64,000 bases of DNA from Mucilaginibacter myungsuensis. Its GTDB lineage: Bacteria; Bacteroidota; Bacteroidia; Sphingobacteriales; Sphingobacteriaceae. The position numbers and the translations under genes were made by a program. Positions 1-7,800 of this stretch are shown in pieces. A model generated the notes under the pieces. It saw only the letters and a list, made by a program, of their open reading frames with translations. It did no database searches and had not been told where the DNA came from. Where the stretch lies: the NCBI RefSeq assembly GCF_015222005.1, contig NZ_JADFFL010000001.1:1-64000 (forward strand), given 5' to 3'. Numbering within the stretch: the first letter of the stretch is position 1; the number at the start of each line of letters is the position of its first letter.

Positions 1-86
1 ACAGCATCTACGATCTCCAGTTTAAAAGCTAAACTGTAATCTTTTTGGGTCTTTCTTTGATAACCCTTAACTTCCTGTTCTTTCAT
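1..86 (-). CDS. IS3-type transposase OrfA, N-terminal part
   Basis: Only the first 28 codons are in the window; the gene runs off the left edge. The start is the ATG at 86-84. The visible protein begins MKEQEVKGYQ and contains SLAFKLEIVDAV, the lead-in typical of the OrfA helix-turn-helix protein of IS3-family elements, which binds the element ends and is joined to the DDE transposase OrfB by frameshifting. The ATG lies about 41 nt inside a plausible IS terminus at 127, which is the normal spacing. Whether the element is intact cannot be judged from here. The call rests on this short N-terminus and on position, so it is moderate. Confidence 0.6.
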   Translation of the reverse strand, partial: MKEQEVKGYQRKTQKDYSLAFKLEIVDA

Positions 87-127
87 TTGTTAACACTTTT
101 TGTGTCAACCTATTTTAGGACGTTACA
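1..127 (-). mobile_element. End of an IS3-like insertion sequence
   Basis: Read on the minus strand, the presumed element starts at 127 with TGTAACGTCCTAAAATAGG and leads directly into the OrfA start at 86. TG at the tip and a short leader before OrfA fit IS3-family ends. The partner end and the target duplication lie outside the window, so the boundary is inferred from one side only. Confidence 0.5.
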
Positions 128-138
128 ACTTTTGAATA

Positions 139-176
139 AAAAAGGCTCGAACTGTGTATGTGGTTCGGGCCTTTTA
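139..176 (-). terminator. Intrinsic terminator downstream of the 220-1873 gene pair
   Basis: Arms 142-152 and 163-173 pair over 11 positions with one G-U, around a 10-nt loop. On the minus strand the stem is followed by a T tract (revcomp of 136-141). It sits 47 nt beyond the stop at 220 and between that operon and the IS end, so it probably ends the minus-strand transcript. A weaker T run on the plus side (TTTTAT) could make it bidirectional. Confidence 0.75.
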
Positions 177-219
177 TGTTTAGCCTGTTTGTTAATATAA
201 GAGCTTGAAATTGGATGAT

Positions 220-984
220 CTATTGCTTAGCAGGAGATGCAACAGCGTTCACAGCGGCGCTATCCTTCGGGAATATATATTCTTTAGCCTTTTTTTGGAT
301 GTATTGAATGATATCGTAATCGGATGCGCTTTTAATGAATTGGTAATCCGGGCGGGTGTCAAAGTAAAATGTATCCAATTGCTTGCCCTGATACCCAGTA
401 GTTTCGGCCACCAGGCTTTTGGTGAACCTGCTGTCTACGACCGAACTTTCGTAATCTTTAACAAAGACCTTTTGCAATCGCCTGGCATCTTTGCCTTCTT
501 TACTTAGCGCGCTGTAAATGCCATCTATGCTTACAGCAAAACCAAAACCAACGCTGGTTAGGATCCTGTCGTTACCCTTGCGGTATATCTGTCGGTATTC
601 CTCTTGTTTATTCTTCAATTTTTCGAGCGGACTCAACTTGTGGTCTTTGATCACCACTTGCTTTAATACGTTCGATTCAGGTTCCAAACGAATAGCTAAT
701 GACGGTTGCCCCTTAAATATTGTCGTGTCAGTTTTTGATCCCACGTAACTTGTCAGGATGCTATCACCTTCTTTAAACTTGGCGGCGAATTTGCCATCCT
801 TATCACTTATAACAGAGAATTTGGCATTCAGGTCCCGGATGGTGGCGCCAATAACGGGTTTCTTATCTACCAATACAATACCCGGGATACGCTGGCTAAA
901 TGCCGTGTTTGCGAACAAGACCATGACCGACACTAATATCACTCGTTGAATGATCGAGTATTTGTATAATGCCGGTCGGTTCAT
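220..984 (-). CDS. Secreted carboxypeptidase-regulatory-like domain protein
   Basis: 254 aa. A hydrophobic export signal lies around residues 12-30, ending near AFSQ. Residues about 33-100 form a short beta-rich domain (PGIVLVDKKPVIGATI ... DKDGKFAAKF ... LTSYVG) of the carboxypeptidase-D regulatory-like type seen at the N-terminus of many Bacteroidota envelope proteins. The rest (about 110-254) is charged, predicted mostly helical, and not recognised. There is no TonB-receptor barrel, so this is a stand-alone periplasmic or surface protein. It is the second gene of a pair with the gene ending at 1007 (22-nt gap, same strand) and is followed by the terminator at 139-176. The function is unknown. 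Confidence 0.6.
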   Translation of the reverse strand: MNRPALYKYSIIQRVILVSVMVLFANTAFSQRIPGIVLVDKKPVIGATIRDLNAKFSVISDKDGKFAAKFKEGDSILTSYVGSKTDTTIFKGQPSLAIRLEPESNVLKQVVIKDHKLSPLEKLKNKQEEYRQIYRKGNDRILTSVGFGFAVSIDGIYSALSKEGKDARRLQKVFVKDYESSVVDSRFTKSLVAETTGYQGKQLDTFYFDTRPDYQFIKSASDYDIIQYIQKKAKEYIFPKDSAAVNAVASPAKQ

Positions 985-1006
985 ATGGAGTAGTTACGAT
1001 CAGGTT

Positions 1007-1873
1007 TCAGTTAGCTTTTACTGTGTATTGATAGTTATTGTTCAACGCCATTACTATCTTTAGTTTGTCTGCATCCATATCTACATCAAAAGTAAGATCC
1101 GTTTTGTCTACTATCGACTTTGGATAACCTTTTTGCAGGTCAAATATCATTACTCCGGAGCCGCTACCCCTGCCTTTAACAACAACTTTGTGCCCTTGTG
1201 GTTGTTTTTCCAGGTCGATAGTGTAGGCCGACGATATATCAAAGTAAGCCATATTATTCTTTACCGACGAAAGTTTGTAGGTCATTTTTACAGGTGTATC
1301 ATTGTTAGCTCCAAAACTTGTCAGGTCAAAGGTCATCGTATTTACATCCCGTGTAAAAGTATCGCCTATCTTCATCGACTTGGTCGGCAGATCTATTGCC
1401 TCTATTCCTCGGGTCGCTTCACTAATAGCATCAGATATCGCTTTGCCGAAGGCCAATGTATCTATCTCCACTTTTCCCAGTTCGTTTATCGTTCCGTTAA
1501 CGGTTTGGCCGATCGGTACGGCGTTCTGTCCCGAACCCGGGCGTTCTGATCCGTTAATGGTCGATCTTAAAGAATGCTCGTTGCACAAAATAGTCGCGGG
1601 GAAGGTATGGGCTGGTGTAGCGTTTGCGGTATTGATAGAAGCCACTATCCGCGTGTCTATCTCCATCACCATACGCGGCGGCGTTGCATCTGCGCCCGGA
1701 TCCTGTGGCTTAGTAGGATCTTTGATGGCTAAAAAGTCGGTACTGGCTAAGCGTTTAACGGTAACGTTGTAAGTGTGTTTGGGCAGATATTTTAACTTGA
1801 TCGATACAGGTTTTTGCGCTTTAGCAACTGCCGAAACCGACAACACCGCAAACAGCAGGGCAAGTTTTCTCAT
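1007..1873 (-). CDS. Secreted protein of unknown function (DUF6263-like)
   Basis: 288 aa with a clear signal peptide (MRKLALLFAVLSVSAVAKAQ). The mature part is beta-rich, with segments such as LKYLPKHTYNVTVK, NGTINELGKVEID and MKIGDTFTRDV. This layout resembles a periplasmic Bacteroidota family in which a protein measures or binds something through a long beta sheet; the DUF6263 assignment is from memory of the pattern and is uncertain. No catalytic motif is visible. It is the first gene of the pair with 220-984 (22-nt gap), so the two probably act together in the envelope. No convincing TAnnTTTG promoter was found upstream; CATTTTTG on the minus strand is the nearest match. Confidence 0.5.
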   Translation of the reverse strand: MRKLALLFAVLSVSAVAKAQKPVSIKLKYLPKHTYNVTVKRLASTDFLAIKDPTKPQDPGADATPPRMVMEIDTRIVASINTANATPAHTFPATILCNEHSLRSTINGSERPGSGQNAVPIGQTVNGTINELGKVEIDTLAFGKAISDAISEATRGIEAIDLPTKSMKIGDTFTRDVNTMTFDLTSFGANNDTPVKMTYKLSSVKNNMAYFDISSAYTIDLEKQPQGHKVVVKGRGSGSGVMIFDLQKGYPKSIVDKTDLTFDVDMDADKLKIVMALNNNYQYTVKAN

Positions 1874-2067
1874 AACGTGATAATTGGTTTTATTAAGTTG
1901 AACTTATGATAGACAGAAATGATCAAAAATGGTTTAACCCATCGTTCAAATATCTATGCGAAAATTATCTCCTAAAACACCCTTTGCTAACATACCCGAT
2001 CATTTGCTCATAGCATTCGCTCCCATTACCAAGGAGTTTCCTTATAAAGATATCCTGATCTTGCCAC

Positions 2068-3579
2068 TTATTTATCTGTGAATTGAGTTAAATAAAGCTG
2101 GGTATAATTAGAAGATCCGGTGACTTTGGTAGCAGGGTCTAATATCTTATTGATAGATCCCGAATAAGTTCCCGACAAAATGATCTTACCATTGGGCTGA
2201 CTGGCCACGTGATGCCCGGTGATGATATGCGTAGTCGCATCCGCCGATAAGCTTTTGAGCCAGATGGCCGTTCCCTTAAGGTTGGTCATTTTTAAAAGGT
2301 ACGTACTCTGCATCGAAGTAGACGTCGTTGATAGTCCATCTATCGTGACAGTAGATAGAAAAGTACCTGTGGCAAAAACCTCGTTAGCCGAATTAAGAGC
2401 GATACCATTTTTATATCCCAGGGTAGAAGGCACCTTTTTTATCCAATTAAAGTCGCCGCTTGGCGCCATTTTGATGTAGGTATCATAACTTATAGAACCC
2501 GACGGGTTGTACTGGCCTGATAAATAAATATTGCCATCAGCCGATGAAACGATCTCGGTCACCCTGCTCAGATCCACCTCTGTTAATCTTTTAAGCCATA
2601 CATATCTGCCAGCTCCGGTGATCTTAGTAAGCATGGTAGATCTGCCTTCGTAATACAGTGTGGTGTACTTTTTATCGATATCATAATAACCGAAATTGCC
2701 TTTTGCCGTAACCGCCAGCACCAGGTTATTGTCCTTATCTATCGTAACACAGCTGTTGATGAGCGTATTTACAGCGCCAAAAAAAGGCAAGCCCCAAAGG
2801 TTGTTACCGTTACTATCGTACTTGGCCACAAATAATTGTGTGCCGCCAACACTGGCCGGCAACGATAACGGATAATTGACCATTTTAAGCGACTCGTAAT
2901 TACCGACCGCATACACGTTGCCGGATGCGTCTATCGCCAGATCATGAAAATATAACCAGTCCTGATCGCGCAGCGCGGTTGACCAAACGTAATTGCCATT
3001 ATTGTCAAACTTGGCTATTAACCCCGAATATACCGAAGGGCCGTTGCCGTATTCTACTTTATTGTTCCCAAAATTAACGTTACCCTTAAATGAAGCACCG
3101 ATATAAACATTACCAGCGGCGTCAAGGTTCATGGTACAATATTGTTCGTTAAAAACGCCCGTGACAGACCTGCTCCAGATGTGTTTTCCGTCCGGCGAAA
3201 TTTTAATGATATACAATCCGTAATTTTCTACTGTACTTAAAGGAAATTGTTTAGTTAGCGGATCACCATAGATAGTGCCCGAAAAATAGCCGGCTATATA
3301 GATGTTCCCCGCTGCATCGGTTTTAAGGCCACGGCCAACATTACCATTTTTAAATACCCTGGTCGGATAGTAGTTGTTCAGCCAGTTTACCGGCACGGTC
3401 GGCGTTGTGGGTGTGGTCGGGGTGGTAGGCGTTGTTGGAGTAGTAGGTGTTGTTGGGGTGGTAGGAGTAGTAGGTGTATTAGTTTTAACAGTATTGGTCG
3501 GTACGGGGTCTGTCTTGGTTGAGCATGCTGAAATAAGGCACGTTAAAATGATCAAAGACAGGAAGTAAATGTGTTTCAT
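2068..3579 (-). CDS. Lipoprotein with Thr-Pro linker and NHL/SBBP-like propeller
   Basis: 503 aa from the ATG at 3579. The longer open frame to 3633 would include the promoter at 3603-3634 and is rejected. The N-terminus MKHIYFLSLIILTCLISACS is a lipoprotein signal with lipobox ISAC. Residues about 27-52 are a Thr-Pro tract (seven TTP units), probably an extended spacer lifting the domain off the membrane. The rest is built from repeats with the cores AAGNIYIAGYF, ASGNVYAVGNY and SADGNIYLSGQY, the signature of SBBP/NHL-type beta-propellers, with about seven blades. Such propellers bind proteins or glycans; the ligand here is unknown. It is a single-gene transcript, divergent from the GH2 gene at 3765. 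Confidence 0.7.
   Translation of the reverse strand: MKHIYFLSLIILTCLISACSTKTDPVPTNTVKTNTPTTPTTPTTPTTPTTPTTPTTPTTPTVPVNWLNNYYPTRVFKNGNVGRGLKTDAAGNIYIAGYFSGTIYGDPLTKQFPLSTVENYGLYIIKISPDGKHIWSRSVTGVFNEQYCTMNLDAAGNVYIGASFKGNVNFGNNKVEYGNGPSVYSGLIAKFDNNGNYVWSTALRDQDWLYFHDLAIDASGNVYAVGNYESLKMVNYPLSLPASVGGTQLFVAKYDSNGNNLWGLPFFGAVNTLINSCVTIDKDNNLVLAVTAKGNFGYYDIDKKYTTLYYEGRSTMLTKITGAGRYVWLKRLTEVDLSRVTEIVSSADGNIYLSGQYNPSGSISYDTYIKMAPSGDFNWIKKVPSTLGYKNGIALNSANEVFATGTFLSTVTIDGLSTTSTSMQSTYLLKMTNLKGTAIWLKSLSADATTHIITGHHVASQPNGKIILSGTYSGSINKILDPATKVTGSSNYTQLYLTQFTDK
3401..3472. repeat. 9-nt tandem repeat encoding the Thr-Pro linker
   Basis: Eight near-perfect 9-nt units of the form GGNGTNGTN lie inside the lipoprotein gene. 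Third codon positions vary, so the array is maintained at the protein level (TTP repeats) rather than being a pure microsatellite. Confidence 0.8.
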
Positions 3580-3602
3580 GAATGCGCTAAGGTTTTGTAT
3601 AA

Positions 3603-3634
3603 CAAATATACAAAATACTATTAATAATAGCAAA
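3603..3634 (-). promoter_or_regulatory. Promoter of the propeller lipoprotein gene
   Basis: The minus strand reads TTTG (3634-3631), 20 nt, then TATATTTG (3610-3603), an exact match to the Bacteroidota -33/-7 consensus. The predicted start point is near 3597, leaving a leader of about 18 nt before the ATG at 3579. Confidence 0.75.
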
Positions 3635-3764
3635 TCAAAAGATCATTTTTCAAACTGTTAAAGCATCTGTTTATAAATGTTCGGGCAGATCCTAACTATT
3701 GCCTGATAAAAAAAAATATGCGGTTTTATCCTTATACTCGCATCTCATTACATTAACCACCTCA

Positions 3765-5999
3765 ATGAAACCTTCAAAACTATTATTACTGGCTTTTGGT
3801 GCTTTGCCTGCGCTGTTGTTTGCGCAACAGTGGCAGCCAAAAAAAGCCTTGCTTATGAGCAAATTTGCTAAGGACGTGGATCCCAACCATGTACTGCCCG
3901 AATATCCGCGCCCGCAAATGGTGCGTAAGGAATGGATTAACCTGAATGGACTGTGGGACTACCAACCCGCCGCAAACAAGAATGAAGCCTTACCCAAAGG
4001 GCCGTTCAAAAGCAAGATCTTGGTACCGTTCGCGGTCGAGTCGGCGTTATCGGGCGTGATGGAACATCACGAGAGTATCTGGTACCATCGTAAATTTAAA
4101 GTGCCTGCCAACTGGAAGGATCAGCGCGTGCTGGTACATTTCGGCGCGGTAGACTATGAGTCTGAAGTTTTTGTGAACGGCAAAAGCTTGGGCAAACATA
4201 CCGGCGGTTACGATCCGTTCACTTACGATATTACCGAGCAAATAGTAGGAGAGGGTGATCAGGATATCGCCGTACGTGTGTACGACCCCACCGACAAAGG
4301 TGGCTACCCGCGGGGTAAGCAAACCTTGAACCCGCAGGGTATTATGTACCAGTCGGTTACCGGTATTTGGCAAACCGTTTGGTTGGAGCCTGTGCCTAAG
4401 GTTGGCATCAGCGAGTTAAAGATCGTGCCTGATGTTGATAAAGGTTTGGTAAAGATCACGGTCAGCATTCCGGGCGCGCCTGATAAAACTCAAGTATCGG
4501 TTGCAGTAACTGATGCAGGCAAACCTATAAGCAGCAGCATTGCCTACGCTAATAAAGAAATATCGGTGCCGGTTAAAAACGCTAAGCTATGGTCACCTGA
4601 TGTCCCTTTCTTATACGATATGAAAGTGTCTGTATTGGGTAGTGATAACAAAATTTTAGATGCGGTAGACAGCTACTTTGGTATGCGTAAGATCGCTATT
4701 GCCGAAGATGGGGGCTTTAAAAAAATGTATCTGAACAATAAATTCTTGTTTCAGATAGGTCCGTTAGATCAGGGCTTTTGGCCTGATGGCGGTTACACCG
4801 CGCCTACAGATGCCGCTTTGAGATACGATCTGGAAATGACCAAAGCTTTCGGCTTTAACATGGTGCGTAAACACATTAAGGTTGAGCCGTACCGCTGGTA
4901 CTATTGGGCCGACAAATTAGGTTTGTTGGTTTGGCAGGATATGCCGTCGCCAAACTCTTATACCGAGAAAGTACCGCCGGTAGAGAAAGAAGCCTTTAAG
5001 TCAGAATTGGAGCGATTGGTTAAAACGCATTGGAACTCGCCGTCGATCATATCATGGGTAGTGTTTAACGAAGCGCAGGCGCAACATAACACGCCTGAGT
5101 TGGTGGATATGGTCAAGAGGTTAGACCCGTCACGTTTGGTTAACCAAGCCAGCGGTGGTAACCACCATGGTGTTGGCGATGTGTTGGATGTGCATGCTTA
5201 TCCGCCACCTGCTGTTCCATCGAGTAAGTTACAGGCACTGGCTTGCGGCGAGTACGGTGGCATCGGCTTTGTGATCCCTAACCACACCTGGAAAGTTGGC
5301 CCGACTTACATCATGATCAATAACGAGCAGGATTATCTGGATATGTACGACAGGTTCGCTACCGACCTGACCATGTATAAAACCAGTCAGGGTTTAAGCG
5401 CAGCTGTCTACACCGAGATAACCGATGTGGAGATAGAATTGAACGGCTTGCTCACCTATGACCGCGAAGTGATCAAAGGTTCGGTAGAGAAGATCCGTGC
5501 ATCTAACCTTAAAGCTATTAATGACCATATTTATTTACGCGAGGTGTTGCCATCGTCGCAAGTGAATGCCCGTACCTGGAAATACACTTTTGATAAACCT
5601 GCTGATGGCTGGGAGAAAACCAACTTTGCTGATGCGTCTTGGAAAAGTGGTCAGGCCGGCTTTGGTACATCATTCACCCCGGGTGCAAATGTTAAAACGG
5701 TTTGGAACAGCAACGATATCTGGCTTCGTCAGGAGTTTACCTTAGGCGACCTTAAAGGCATCAACCGCGACGAGATCGTACTGTACATGCACCACGATGA
5801 GGATGCCGATGTGTATATCAATGGCGTAAAAGCAGCGACGGCGAAAAATTATACCTCCAGCTACACCACCATTAAAATGAGCAAAGAGGCCCAGGCCGCA
5901 TTGATCGCCAATGGTAAAAATGTGATGGCTATTCATTGCGCCCAAAAACAGGGCGGCCAATATATCGATGCTGGGTTATCAGTGATCAGTAAGAAATGA
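3765..5999 (+). CDS. Secreted glycoside hydrolase family 2 protein
   Basis: 744 aa from the ATG at 3765. This start is preferred over 3699 because MKPSKLLLLAFGALPALLFAQ is a signal peptide. The order is: N-terminal sugar-binding jelly roll (about 50-200, with GLWDYQP and VNGKSLGKHTGGYDPF), Ig-like domain (about 210-310), TIM barrel (about 315-560) and an extra C-terminal galactose-binding-like sandwich (about 600-744, with DEDADVYINGVKA). Within the barrel, WVVFNEAQ supplies the acid/base E436 and ACGEYGG supplies the probable nucleophile E496. GH2 enzymes are retaining beta-glycosidases (galactosidase, glucuronidase, mannosidase); the substrate cannot be read from sequence. It is followed by a terminator and then the GH76 gene, which suggests a small glycan-degrading locus without a SusCD pair. 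Confidence 0.88.
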   Translation: MKPSKLLLLAFGALPALLFAQQWQPKKALLMSKFAKDVDPNHVLPEYPRPQMVRKEWINLNGLWDYQPAANKNEALPKGPFKSKILVPFAVESALSGVMEHHESIWYHRKFKVPANWKDQRVLVHFGAVDYESEVFVNGKSLGKHTGGYDPFTYDITEQIVGEGDQDIAVRVYDPTDKGGYPRGKQTLNPQGIMYQSVTGIWQTVWLEPVPKVGISELKIVPDVDKGLVKITVSIPGAPDKTQVSVAVTDAGKPISSSIAYANKEISVPVKNAKLWSPDVPFLYDMKVSVLGSDNKILDAVDSYFGMRKIAIAEDGGFKKMYLNNKFLFQIGPLDQGFWPDGGYTAPTDAALRYDLEMTKAFGFNMVRKHIKVEPYRWYYWADKLGLLVWQDMPSPNSYTEKVPPVEKEAFKSELERLVKTHWNSPSIISWVVFNEAQAQHNTPELVDMVKRLDPSRLVNQASGGNHHGVGDVLDVHAYPPPAVPSSKLQALACGEYGGIGFVIPNHTWKVGPTYIMINNEQDYLDMYDRFATDLTMYKTSQGLSAAVYTEITDVEIELNGLLTYDREVIKGSVEKIRASNLKAINDHIYLREVLPSSQVNARTWKYTFDKPADGWEKTNFADASWKSGQAGFGTSFTPGANVKTVWNSNDIWLRQEFTLGDLKGINRDEIVLYMHHDEDADVYINGVKAATAKNYTSSYTTIKMSKEAQAALIANGKNVMAIHCAQKQGGQYIDAGLSVISKK

Positions 6000-6045
6000 T
6001 AAGACATCACTGCAATCGTTTGCGGAAGTAGCAACCCTGAATAAT

Positions 6046-6080
6046 AAAAATAAGAGGCTCAAATTGAGCCTCTTATTTTT
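6046..6080. terminator. Intrinsic terminator after the GH2 gene
   Basis: A perfect palindrome (AAAAATAAGAGGCTCAA, A, mirrored) ends in a T run at 6076-6080. It lies 47 nt after the GH2 stop and separates that gene from the GH76 gene. The symmetric A and T tracts mean it would work on both strands. Confidence 0.85.
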
Positions 6081-6159
6081 TGTAACAACTTCAAAACATG
6101 ACCGCATAGGTGTATTTATTACACGATATTTAGGCGACATCAAAACTCAACATCACTTA

Positions 6160-7644
6160 ATGAAAAAACTTTACTTCTTAGCAGCGTCGTTATTGATATC
6201 GAATATTGGGTTCGCTCAGATCAAGTCGGCGTCGGTTTACACTATCAAGTCCTTATCAAGCGATAAATTGCTCGACGTAGCGAACTCATCACTCGAGGAC
6301 GGCGCGACTGTAAACACCTGGACGAATACGGGGTCTGACGCGCAACGTTGGATCATAAACAGTGCCGGCAAGAACGTTTACACGCTGACCAATGTTGGCA
6401 GCGGTAAATTACTGCATGCTAAAACGGAGGCGTCGTCGGTAGACCAACTATCAGATACTAAAACAGAAGACGTTAAATGGATCATCAAAAAAACTGGTGG
6501 TGCTTATATATTACAGCCCGCTACCGATAATAAATTATCACTTGAGCTGGTAGGCGGCAATACTGCCGATGGCTCTAAAGTAAGCATCGCCACTACCGTG
6601 TCCGATCCGAAGCAGAAATGGGCCTTCGAGCAAATCCAACCGCAGGCTGAGGCACTTAATGCTAAAACCGTAGCCAAAGCTTTTGACGATTGGTACGATG
6701 GCCAAAAATTGGAAAAACAACGGGGCTTTTGGGATCAGGCCGAAATGCTGGAGATCGTTCTTGATGCGTACGACGTCACTAAGGATGAACGTTATAAAAC
6801 CAAGTTCGAGACACTGTACAACAACTTCATTGCCCGCCACAAAACGGATTGGCAGCATAACGATTTTAACGATGACATTGCCTGGGCAGTGCTATTCAGC
6901 GTACGTGGTTACAATATGACGGGCGATAAAAGGTACCTGGACCAAGCCAAAACCCAATATGATAAAATGTACGCCCGCGCGTTCACCAACGCTTATGGCG
7001 GCGGTTTGCTATGGTATGTAGGCAAAACATCAAAGAATGCTTGTATAGAAGGCCCTGCATCTGTGGCGGCATGCTATCTGGCCAAAGCCACCGGTGATAA
7101 CACATATTACGATAAGGCAGTGGCATTGTATAATTGGTCTAAAATATACCTGTTTAACGCTGCAACAGGTAAAGTGTCTGACAATGTGGATCTGGATAAA
7201 AAGACCGGTAAGCTGAAGTTCAGTTTTTGGAGTTCGACCTACAATCAGGGAACATTCCTTGGCGCAGCGGTGATGCTTTATAACCATACCAAAGAGTACA
7301 CCTATTTAGAAGAAGCTGAACGTATAGCCAAATATTGCCGCGACGAGATGTATAAAGGCGGCGTGATGAATAACGAGGAAGGCGGTAACGACCTGCCCGG
7401 TTTTAAAGGCATTTTCGCTCGCTACGCCCGCATGTACACTGCCGAGACCAAGAAGGACGACTTGGTAGAATGGCTGAAACTGAATGCTAAAGTTGCCTAC
7501 AATAACCGCAACAGCAAAGGTGTCACCTTAACTAATTGGGGCACCCGTACACCCGAAGTTATCTCGCAGAAAAGTGCGCCGTTCAGCACATCTACTATGG
7601 TATCGCTGATGGTGAACACATTGCCGTTCGCGGGCGCAAAATAA
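6160..7644 (+). CDS. Secreted ricin-type lectin + GH76 alpha-1,6-mannanase
   Basis: 494 aa from the ATG at 6160, where a signal peptide (MKKLYFLAASLLISNIGFAQ) begins; the open frame from 6064 starts inside the preceding terminator. Residues about 22-160 form a ricin B-like beta-trefoil with repeated cores (LLDVANSS, KLLHAKTE, LSLELVGG and QRW, KWII, KWAFEQ). Residues about 170-490 are GH76: the catalytic pair is D238-D239 in DFNDDIAWA, and FWSSTYNQGTFLGA is a family signature. GH76 enzymes cut alpha-1,6-mannan backbones such as those of fungal cell wall mannan; the lectin probably holds the enzyme on glycan. Its context is the GH2 gene just upstream and a terminator immediately downstream. 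Confidence 0.9.
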   Translation: MKKLYFLAASLLISNIGFAQIKSASVYTIKSLSSDKLLDVANSSLEDGATVNTWTNTGSDAQRWIINSAGKNVYTLTNVGSGKLLHAKTEASSVDQLSDTKTEDVKWIIKKTGGAYILQPATDNKLSLELVGGNTADGSKVSIATTVSDPKQKWAFEQIQPQAEALNAKTVAKAFDDWYDGQKLEKQRGFWDQAEMLEIVLDAYDVTKDERYKTKFETLYNNFIARHKTDWQHNDFNDDIAWAVLFSVRGYNMTGDKRYLDQAKTQYDKMYARAFTNAYGGGLLWYVGKTSKNACIEGPASVAACYLAKATGDNTYYDKAVALYNWSKIYLFNAATGKVSDNVDLDKKTGKLKFSFWSSTYNQGTFLGAAVMLYNHTKEYTYLEEAERIAKYCRDEMYKGGVMNNEEGGNDLPGFKGIFARYARMYTAETKKDDLVEWLKLNAKVAYNNRNSKGVTLTNWGTRTPEVISQKSAPFSTSTMVSLMVNTLPFAGAK

Positions 7645-7670
7645 TATTCGATCGTCCCGATCATAAACTA

Positions 7671-7700
7671 AGCCCCCTCAAACAAAAGGGGGCTTTTTTG
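7671..7700 (+). terminator. Intrinsic terminator after the GH76 gene
   Basis: Arms AGCCCCCT (7671-7678) and AGGGGGCT (7687-7694) are followed by TTTTTTG. This strong plus-strand terminator cleanly separates the glycosidase locus from the HD/polyphosphate operon that starts at 7801. Confidence 0.9.
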
Positions 7701-7770
7701 TTTTGTAACCTCTGTGTCGGACCTTATGTTTTTTTAACGTTGCTATGTCACATCTTAAAAAATATTGGGG

Positions 7771-7778
7771 TACATTTG
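7771..7778 (+). promoter_or_regulatory. -7 box of the HD/ppk1 operon promoter
   Basis: TACATTTG matches TAnnTTTG exactly and is 22 nt before the ATG at 7801, giving a leader of about 16-18 nt. No TTG is present at the usual 19-22 nt upstream (the nearest TTG, at 7740-7742, is 28 nt away), so the promoter may be weak or may need an activator. Confidence 0.45.
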
Positions 7779-7800
7779 GTGAAACCTATCTGCTTTATAA

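Noticed and set aside
1956..2081. A 41-codon plus-strand ORF in the gap between two minus-strand genes.
   Set aside because: It overlaps the 3' end of the lipoprotein gene by 14 nt, has no promoter or recognisable domain, and the opposite strand is equally open. It may be a remnant, but nothing supports coding.
3374..3568. Plus-strand ORF rich in Val-Gly across the Thr-Pro repeat.
   Set aside because: It is the mirror of the 9-nt repeat that encodes the Thr-Pro linker on the minus strand; low-complexity shadow.
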